From Zwartia vadi (GTDB lineage: Bacteria; Pseudomonadota; Gammaproteobacteria; Burkholderiales; Burkholderiaceae_B), in contig NZ_JAUHHE010000011.1 in assembly GCF_030410375.1 (NCBI RefSeq), positions 1 through 64,000 on the forward strand: DNA of 64,000 nucleotides. Direction: 5' to 3'. Made by a program: the position numbers and the translations under genes. Positions 58,779 to 64,000 of this stretch are shown one piece after another. The notes under the pieces were generated by a model. That model did not search any database. It worked only from the letters and a program-made list of their open reading frames with translations, and had not been told where the DNA came from. Every line of letters starts with the position of its first letter. The stretch's first letter is position 1.

Positions 58779-59867
58779 CTATTGCCCCGTATAGACGCGT
58801 TGAACGCGTTTTACATTGCAGAGCAGTTCGTAAGCAATCGTATTCGCACGTTGAGCGACTTGATTGATGTCGACTTGTCTGCCCCAGAGTTCAACCGTGC
58901 TACCAATCCCACTTGTCGGGAGGTCTGTTAAATCGACCGTGAGCATATCCATGGAGACTCGACCAATGATTCTGGAGGCCTGACCGTCTACGGTGAGTGG
59001 CGTGCCGGTTGTTGCACCACGAGGATAGCCATCCGCATAGCCAATTGCCACAAGTCCAACGCGAGTGGGTCGATCAGCGACAAATGTGCCACCATAGCCC
59101 AGCGCCTCACCGGGCTGGATCATTCTGACCGCAAATACCTCGCTCTGTAGCGTCATGACTGGGGTGAGGTTTTGTTCCGGATGCTGTGCCACGTATGAGT
59201 CTGGTAAAGGATTGGCACCATACAAGAGCACACCGGGCCGGGACCAATCCCGCCAGGCAGTTGGCCATGCCAATACGCCCGCAGAGTTGCAGAGACTACG
59301 CTCGCCTGGCAGATGATGAGTGGCCTGTTCGAAAGCCTCTATTTGTTGGCGAGTCGCCTGTTCTGCAGGTTCGTCCGCACGGGCAAAATGCGACATCAAT
59401 GTCACGGATGAAACAGCAGGGCATGCTGATAATCTTTTATGGGCCTCGGAGACATCACCCAGCGCGAATCCAGCGCGATGCATGCCTGAGTCCACTTTTA
59501 ACCAAGCATGGATACTTGCCAAAGGTAGCTTGCAAGACATCAGCATGTCGATTTGGGAGGTTTGGTGCACGGCTACCCAAATTTGATGTGTTTGTGCATC
59601 GAGGAGTTCTTGCTCATCAAAACAGCCCTCCAGCACCAGGATAGGAAGTGTGATGCCTGCAAGTCTTAACTCAAGGGCTTCTTGCATGACGGCCACCGCA
59701 AAGCCATCCGCAGTGTTGGAAAGGGCTTGTGCGCAGGTCACTGCTCCGTGCCCATATGCATTTGCTTTAACGACAGCCAAAGCACGCCCTCCGTGAAGGT
59801 TGCGTGCTGTCAGGTAGTTTTGGCGTAACGCCGCGAGATCGATTAAAGCTTTTGAGGGTCTGGTCAT
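58779..59867 (-). CDS. alr: Alanine racemase (catabolic, DadX-like)
   Basis: A 362-residue PLP enzyme interconverting L- and D-alanine. The PLP Lys34 lies in ALAVVKANAYGHGAVTCAQA, WLKVDSGMHRAGF is the second motif, SRPGVLLYGANPLP the phosphate loop and GEALGYGGTFVADRPTRVG carries the catalytic Tyr. ATG 59867 gives the standard start; an in-frame start at 59954 would overlap dadA. It directly follows dadA (37 bp), the classical dadAX arrangement, so it probably feeds D-alanine to the dehydrogenase, while also being able to serve cell-wall synthesis. Confidence 0.96.
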   Translation of the reverse strand: MTRPSKALIDLAALRQNYLTARNLHGGRALAVVKANAYGHGAVTCAQALSNTADGFAVAVMQEALELRLAGITLPILVLEGCFDEQELLDAQTHQIWVAVHQTSQIDMLMSCKLPLASIHAWLKVDSGMHRAGFALGDVSEAHKRLSACPAVSSVTLMSHFARADEPAEQATRQQIEAFEQATHHLPGERSLCNSAGVLAWPTAWRDWSRPGVLLYGANPLPDSYVAQHPEQNLTPVMTLQSEVFAVRMIQPGEALGYGGTFVADRPTRVGLVAIGYADGYPRGATTGTPLTVDGQASRIIGRVSMDMLTVDLTDLPTSGIGSTVELWGRQVDINQVAQRANTIAYELLCNVKRVQRVYTGQ

Positions 59868-59904
59868 GCGTCTGCCATATTTACGAAATAAGTGTGTGCG
59901 GCTC

Positions 59905-61200
59905 CTATGCGGGTAGTGCGATGGCGCGCGCAGCAAATCCAGAGTGTGCTGCAAGATAACGACTCACCGCAAGACCTTCGGTGCTGATTTCTGGACTTTT
60001 GCCAGTCATGATGTCCGCAATCAACTTGCCCGATCCACAGGCCATCGTCCAGCCGAGCGTGCCGTGTCCAGTGTTGATAAAGAGGTTGCGAAGGTGACTG
60101 CCGCCGATGATAGGCGTGCTGTCTGGCGTCATAGGGCGCAAGCCAGTCCAGAACGAGGCTTTCTTGACATCTCCGCCGGGGAACAGGTCGGTAACGACTT
60201 TTTCGAGTGTTGCACGTCGCTTTGGGTTGAGCCTGAGATCAAAGCCGCTTAATTCAGCCATGCCACCCACACGAATACGGTTATCAAAACGTGTCACGGC
60301 AACTTTGTAGGACTCGTCAAGCACCGTGGATTGAGGCGCAAGCGTTTCATCAACCAAGGGTACTGTAAGCGAATAGCCTTTGACAGGATAGACAGGAAGA
60401 TCGATTTTCAGTGGGCTGAGCAAATCACGTGAATAGCTGCCCATGGCCACAACATATCGATCTGCGACAAGCGTTTCCTGGCCGACTCGCACACCTGAGA
60501 CCTCGTCGTTCGTACTCAGCAGTTGATGAATATCTTTGCCGAAGCGGAATTTCACGCCCAAGGACTCTGCCATTGCAGCGAGTTGGGTTGTGAAAAGATT
60601 GCAGTCGCCTGTTTCGTCATTTGGGAGCCTTAAGCCGCCGACCAATAAATCTGTTGAATTTTTTAAGCCTGGTTCAACGGCAACGAGTTCGTGTTTTTTG
60701 AGTAGCTCGTACGGGACGCCACATTCTTTTAAAACCTCGATGTCGCGATCGGCCGCTTCAAATTGGGCCTGAGTTCGAAACAGTTGCAATGTGCCCGCGG
60801 TGCGCTGTTCATATTGGATGCCTGTTTCTGCACGCAGCGCATCCAGGCAGTGACGACTGTACTCTGCCACGCGCATCATGCGCTCTTTGTTGATGACATA
60901 GCGTTGAGCTGTGCATTGACGCAGCATGCTGGCCATCCACTTAAGTTGCCAAAGACTGCCATCCAGACGAATCGCCAGAGGTGCATGTTCCTCGAACATC
61001 CACTTGAGTGCTTTCAGAGGAATGCCTGGTGCGGCCCAGGGAGAGGAGTATCCAGGCGAAACCTGACCTGCATTGGCAAAGCTCGTTTCATTGGCGGGGC
61101 AGGGCTGGCGATCCACAACAGTCACCTCAGCACCCGCCTTAGCCAGGTAGTACGCAGTAGTTGTGCCGATAACACCAGCGCCTAAAACGATTACTTTCAT
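59905..61200 (-). CDS. dadA: D-amino acid dehydrogenase small subunit (DadA)
   Basis: A 431-residue membrane-associated flavoprotein oxidising D-alanine to pyruvate and ammonia with electrons to the respiratory chain. [20 protein letters not shown] (FAD site), [50 protein letters not shown] and [17 protein letters not shown] all match E. coli DadA, and the length is standard. It opens the dadA-alr operon. In many relatives an Lrp-type regulator gene is adjacent; none is present here. The 344-bp AT-rich region upstream holds its promoter. Confidence 0.97.
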   Translation of the reverse strand: MKVIVLGAGVIGTTTAYYLAKAGAEVTVVDRQPCPANETSFANAGQVSPGYSSPWAAPGIPLKALKWMFEEHAPLAIRLDGSLWQLKWMASMLRQCTAQRYVINKERMMRVAEYSRHCLDALRAETGIQYEQRTAGTLQLFRTQAQFEAADRDIEVLKECGVPYELLKKHELVAVEPGLKNSTDLLVGGLRLPNDETGDCNLFTTQLAAMAESLGVKFRFGKDIHQLLSTNDEVSGVRVGQETLVADRYVVAMGSYSRDLLSPLKIDLPVYPVKGYSLTVPLVDETLAPQSTVLDESYKVAVTRFDNRIRVGGMAELSGFDLRLNPKRRATLEKVVTDLFPGGDVKKASFWTGLRPMTPDSTPIIGGSHLRNLFINTGHGTLGWTMACGSGKLIADIMTGKSPEISTEGLAVSRYLAAHSGFAARAIALPA

Positions 61201-61373
61201 GGTCAGGACCTCGTTGTTCAGTGAATAACGAAAGTTTAGTGATACCTTGGTAGTGTTTTTTTTTGATTTTTTTTAAAAAAATTAAATAAATCACTTTTTT
61301 TGTTGCTTTTTTTCCAATTGACTAGAGAAAAACGACAATTTGAGCGATTTGTTGTTCTGCTTACATGAAAAGT
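61201..61373. other. AT-rich intergenic stretch upstream of dadA and the cold-shock gene
   Basis: This part of the dadA/csp divergent region has long T runs at 61254-61263, 61267-61276 and 61303-61309 (approximate) and A runs, spaced roughly like intrinsically curved DNA. It must contain the dadA promoter on the minus strand, but I could not fix -35/-10 boxes. No open frame of note. Curved or nucleoid-protein-bound DNA is inference. Confidence 0.4.
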
Positions 61374-61402
61374 TTGACTAAGCCCTGTTTCGCACGTAAA
61401 CT
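61374..61402 (+). promoter_or_regulatory. Probable promoter of the cold-shock gene
   Basis: TTGACT (61374-61379) and TAAACT (61397-61402) are 17 bp apart, a good sigma-70 pair. Transcription would begin near 61409, giving a leader of about 135 bases before the csp start, similar in size to the long structured leader of cspA-type genes. A short GGGC/GCCC hairpin with a T-run (61503-61522) lies in that leader. Confidence 0.65.
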
Positions 61403-61544
61403 CAACTGGCAAGATTCTCAAGCGACGCGGTTTTTGTACCTAGGCTGTCGCCCTTAATGGTAAGCAGTGGTGTCTATCCCTTCCTTGATCATCTAGCACG
61501 TTGGGCGTTTTTGCCCGTTTTTATATTTATCAAGGAAGTTCGAA

Positions 61545-61748
61545 ATGGCAACTGGTGTCGTGAAGTGGTTCAATGCCGAAAAGGGTTACGGTTTTATTAT
61601 GCCTGACGGCGGCGGCAAAGATTTGTTCGCTCACTACTCTGAAATTCGCTCGAGCGGTTACAAGACCCTCGAAGAAAACCAGAAAGTCAGCTTTGAAATT
61701 GGTCAGGGCGCTAAAGGCCCAAGCGCGACTAACATTCAAGTGCTGTAA
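61545..61748 (+). CDS. Cold-shock protein (CspA family)
   Basis: A 67-residue single cold-shock domain that binds single-stranded RNA/DNA and melts RNA structure. RNP1 is [11 protein letters not shown]2 DLFAHYSEI (Tyr and Ser where DLFVHFSAI is common), and the end [14 protein letters not shown] is typical of betaproteobacterial members. AAGGAAG lies 8 bases upstream of the ATG. Long leader and terminator point to a monocistronic, post-transcriptionally controlled gene. Confidence 0.97.
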   Translation: MATGVVKWFNAEKGYGFIMPDGGGKDLFAHYSEIRSSGYKTLEENQKVSFEIGQGAKGPSATNIQVL

Positions 61749-61791
61749 TCTGTTCTGACCGCGTCTGTTGACTCAGACGCTTGTCTATAAG

Positions 61792-61824
61792 CCCTGTATC
61801 GCGAAAGTGGTGCAGGGTTTTTTT
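61792..61824 (+). terminator. Intrinsic terminator after the cold-shock gene
   Basis: CCCTGTATC pairs with GGTGCAGGG (9 bp including two G-T pairs) around an 8-base loop and is followed by seven T residues. A further perfect 7-bp hairpin GCGTCTG/CAGACGC at 61761-61780 precedes it. Confidence 0.88.
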
Positions 61825-61837
61825 AAGAGTTAAAAAA

Positions 61838-62410
61838 ATGTCTGTTGAAGCACTTCAATTCCTCACCTCGCGTCGCTCACAAAAACTCGTTCACGCACCT
61901 GGCCCAAGTCCTGAGCAGCTTCAACAACTGCTAGCGGCCGCTGTTTGTGCCCCAGATCACTCAGCTTTGCGAGCCTGGCGGTTTGCAGTGATCGAGCAAA
62001 AGAATATCCCCGCTTTCACTGATTTGGCCATCGATGCGACGCGTCGCTCAGGTCGCGAGATTACTGAGCAAAAAGAGCAAAACACCCGGAAGTGGTTGTC
62101 TTCTGTGCCTTTGCTGATTGGGTTGGCGTATAAAATTTCTCACGACAATGATAAGGTTCCTGAGATTGAGCAAACGCTCTCAATGGGTGCCGCTGTCATG
62201 AATATCCAAAATGCTGCGCATATGATGGGTTTTTCGACCTATTGGAGTACGGGCTTAGGTACCTATACAGACGAAGTACCCGAGGCGCTTGGTTTTGACG
62301 CGTTGGACTATCGTTTTGTTGGTTTTCTGGCAATCGGTACGCCAAGCGTGAAACTTCCCCCTGCGCAACGTCCAGATCCTGTCGCGTTCACGACAACCTG
62401 GCAACCTTGA
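61838..62410 (+). CDS. Nitroreductase family protein
   Basis: A 190-residue FMN-dependent oxidoreductase of the small YdjA-like nitroreductase group. The FMN-binding region FLTSRRSQKLVHAPGPSPEQ is at the start, AAVCAPDHSALRAWRFAVIE follows, and SMGAAVMNIQNAAHMMGFST, WSTGL and FLAIGTP are the family landmarks. It reduces nitro-compounds or quinones in vitro in relatives; the natural substrate is unknown. ATG 61838 is used, as the longer frame would begin within the csp terminator. No promoter of its own could be fixed. Confidence 0.92.
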   Translation: MSVEALQFLTSRRSQKLVHAPGPSPEQLQQLLAAAVCAPDHSALRAWRFAVIEQKNIPAFTDLAIDATRRSGREITEQKEQNTRKWLSSVPLLIGLAYKISHDNDKVPEIEQTLSMGAAVMNIQNAAHMMGFSTYWSTGLGTYTDEVPEALGFDALDYRFVGFLAIGTPSVKLPPAQRPDPVAFTTTWQP

Positions 62411-62411
62411 T

Positions 62412-62436
62412 CCTGTTGCGAGCAGGGGGCTTTTTT
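62412..62436 (+). terminator. Possible terminator after the nitroreductase gene
   Basis: A short CCTG/CAGG stem followed by GGGC and six T residues lies directly behind the nitroreductase stop and just before the convergent P-type ATPase stop. The stem is weak, so this is tentative. Confidence 0.45.
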
Positions 62437-62438
62437 AC

Positions 62439-64000
62439 CTAACTCGCTGCTTGAACGCGCTTAAGTCTGAGCGCGTTCATAACAACAAACACACTCGAAC
62501 AGGCCATCGCGCCTGCAGCAAAAACCGGCGATAACAAAATACCGAATGCGGGATAGAGTACGCCTGCTGCCACAGGTACGAGTGCCACGTTGTAGGCGAA
62601 GGCCCAAAATAGGTTTTGATGAATGTTCTTAAGTGTGCTGCGCGAGATTTTGACTGCTGTGGCGACACCCATCAAATTATCTGACATCAAGACAACGGAT
62701 GCGGCTTCTATCGCGACATCTGTACCCGTTCCAATCGCAATGCCGACATCCGCGGTGGCCAGAGCAGGTGCATCGTTGATGCCATCGCCCACAAATGCAA
62801 TGATTTGTTTTTGAGCGCGCAGTTCAAGTAATTGATTAACTTTGCCCTCAGGCAAAACTTGAGCGTGCACTTCATCAATACCAAGCTGGTTTGCGACCGC
62901 CTGAGCCGTGCGTGGATGATCGCCTGTAATCATCACGGTACGCAGCCCAAGTGTTTTGAGCGCTTTGATGGCCAGGACAGCACTAGGTTTTATTGGGTCA
63001 GAAACGGCCATCATCGCGGTCAGTTTGCCATCGACTGCAAGGAAAATAGGGGTCTTGCCTTGCGCAGCCCATTGCTCGGTCAGCGCCACTTGCGACTCTG
63101 TGCTGATGCCATGTGCGTGCATGAAATGTTGCGCGCCTGACAAAAGCGCTTTGTTCGCGACGGTTGCAGCAACTCCAGCGCCGCTCGTAGCGATAAAGTC
63201 CCTTGCAGCTGGCAAGGGCAGTCTCTCTGTACTGGCCGCTGAAACTATCGCTTGCGCGATTGGATGCTCAGAATGAAGCTGCATCGCAGCGGTCCAAGCG
63301 AGCACGGAGGCTCTATCGTGATGCGGGTCGAGGACAACAAGGTCTGTCAAACTGGGTTTGCCTTGTGTCAAGGTCCCTGTTTTGTCAAAGGCGATGACTG
63401 TGACATCGCGCAGTCTTTGCAAGGCATCACCCTGACGAAATAAAACGCCCAACTCCGCCGCGCGTCCTGTGCCGACCATGATCGAAGTCGGTGTGGCCAG
63501 TCCCATCGCGCAAGGACAGGCGATGATGAGGACCGCTACAGCATTGACCAGAGCGTAGCCTAAGCTCGGGGTCGGGCCAAACATAAGCCAGACCAGAAAG
63601 GTGAGCAAGGCGCAAAGCATAATTGCAGGGACGAATCGCGCAGTGACGCGATCAACAACTGCCTGGATGGGAAGCTTCGCGCCTTGGGCGTTTTCTACCA
63701 TCTTAATAATTCGCGCCAATACTGTTTGAGCGCCTGTGTGTGTGGTGCGATAGGTAAAACTGCTGCTTGTATTCAGTGTGCCGGCAGTGACTCGGTCGCC
63801 TACATGCTTGTTGACAGGAATGGGTTCGCCCGTGATCATGGACTCGTCGAGGTAAGGCTGTCCCTCGGTAATATCTCCGTCCGTGGCGACTTTTTCACCC
63901 GGCCGTACCAGTATTAAATCTCCGGGTTTGACTTGGTCGATGTCAACATCGGTCGCAACGCCATCGCGCATGACACGCGCTTGTCTGGGTTGTAAGCCAA
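62439..64000 (-). CDS. copA: Copper-translocating P1B-type ATPase (partial, N-terminus beyond window)
   Basis: The visible 520 residues are the C-terminal two-thirds of a heavy-metal P-type ATPase that exports Cu+ from the cytoplasm. The actuator TGEPIPV, the membrane CPC in [15 protein letters not shown], phospho-acceptor [12 protein letters not shown], the nucleotide-site SEHPIAQAI and the hinge [18 protein letters not shown] are complete. [11 protein letters not shown] and [17 protein letters not shown] in the last helices match the Cu+/Ag+ subgroup. The frame is open to base 64000 ([13 protein letters not shown] at the edge), so ATG 63971 is not the true start. N-terminal metal-binding domains, if any, lie outside. 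Confidence 0.95.
   Translation of the reverse strand, partial: GLQPRQARVMRDGVATDVDIDQVKPGDLILVRPGEKVATDGDITEGQPYLDESMITGEPIPVNKHVGDRVTAGTLNTSSSFTYRTTHTGAQTVLARIIKMVENAQGAKLPIQAVVDRVTARFVPAIMLCALLTFLVWLMFGPTPSLGYALVNAVAVLIIACPCAMGLATPTSIMVGTGRAAELGVLFRQGDALQRLRDVTVIAFDKTGTLTQGKPSLTDLVVLDPHHDRASVLAWTAAMQLHSEHPIAQAIVSAASTERLPLPAARDFIATSGAGVAATVANKALLSGAQHFMHAHGISTESQVALTEQWAAQGKTPIFLAVDGKLTAMMAVSDPIKPSAVLAIKALKTLGLRTVMITGDHPRTAQAVANQLGIDEVHAQVLPEGKVNQLLELRAQKQIIAFVGDGINDAPALATADVGIAIGTGTDVAIEAASVVLMSDNLMGVATAVKISRSTLKNIHQNLFWAFAYNVALVPVAAGVLYPAFGILLSPVFAAGAMACSSVFVVMNALRLKRVQAAS

Noticed and set aside
61503..61522. A complete intrinsic terminator in the csp leader
   Set aside because: The GGGC/GCCC stem is only 4 bp; it is too weak to call a terminator, though it may take part in leader folding.
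1..64000. CRISPR arrays, tRNA/rRNA genes, prophage or toxin-antitoxin modules
   Set aside because: Read by eye on both strands; no regularly spaced repeats, cloverleaf-type sequences, phage structural genes or recognisable toxin pairs were found. A tRNA scan was not possible here.

Overview
The window looks like a chromosome segment of a betaproteobacterium of the order Burkholderiales, most likely the Alcaligenaceae (Bordetella/Orrella side). The reasons are the run two-component system - recA - recX - DUF2889 - sucC - sucD, two Bug-type (tripartite tricarboxylate) solute receptors, the hemCDXY order, and the many short catabolic operons with CaiB, Bug and MmgE/PrpD proteins. This placement rests on gene order and protein recognition only; no database search was run. 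Base composition appears close to 50% GC and even throughout. I see no tRNA, rRNA, prophage or CRISPR array.

Layout. Bases 1-127 look like the terminal part of an IS66-family insertion sequence, including the first 14 codons of a transposase gene; it abuts the stop codon of an amidase/hydantoinase-type hydrolase. Then come pyruvate kinase, a methyltransferase with a signal peptide, an amino-acid permease, a small unknown acidic protein and RdgC. Bases 6828-15006 hold a TetR regulator divergent from nine tightly overlapping genes: two chalcone-isomerase-like proteins, a COG2907 flavoprotein, DUF1365, a cyclopropane-fatty-acid-synthase-like methyltransferase, an MFS/GPH transporter, a DUF3833 lipoprotein, an SDR and an NTF2-like protein. 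This is a membrane-lipid modification cluster of the kind tied elsewhere to photo-oxidative stress and furan or modified fatty acids. The methyltransferase has lost two residues of the bicarbonate site of true cyclopropane synthases.

Bases 15003-30503 are the conserved core: a two-subunit sodium/solute symporter, a TPR gene pair, a TctE/TctD-like two-component system, recA with a consensus SOS box inside its promoter, recX, DUF2889, sucCD, an unannotated 35-codon membrane peptide, and the haem genes hemC-hemD-hemX-hemY.

Bases 30539-35566 hold a fumarylpyruvate-hydrolase-like gene convergent with a leuC-leuD-CaiB-HMG-CoA-lyase operon. I read this as a probable citraconate/citramalate (C5 dicarboxylate) degradation route rather than leucine biosynthesis. 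Bases 35612-45936 hold a cation-diffusion transporter, a D-amino-acid dehydrogenase, a hydroxyacid dehydrogenase with a Bug receptor, and a complete RND efflux operon with its outer-membrane gene first. Bases 45999-57923 form a catabolic region of unknown substrate: dehydrogenases, class II aldolase, acyl-CoA ligase, thiolase, SDR, two GSTs, Bug receptor, MmgE/PrpD and a glyoxalase-like protein. The window ends with xth, a dadA-alr alanine catabolism pair, a cold-shock gene with a long leader, a nitroreductase, and a copper P-type ATPase cut off by the right edge.
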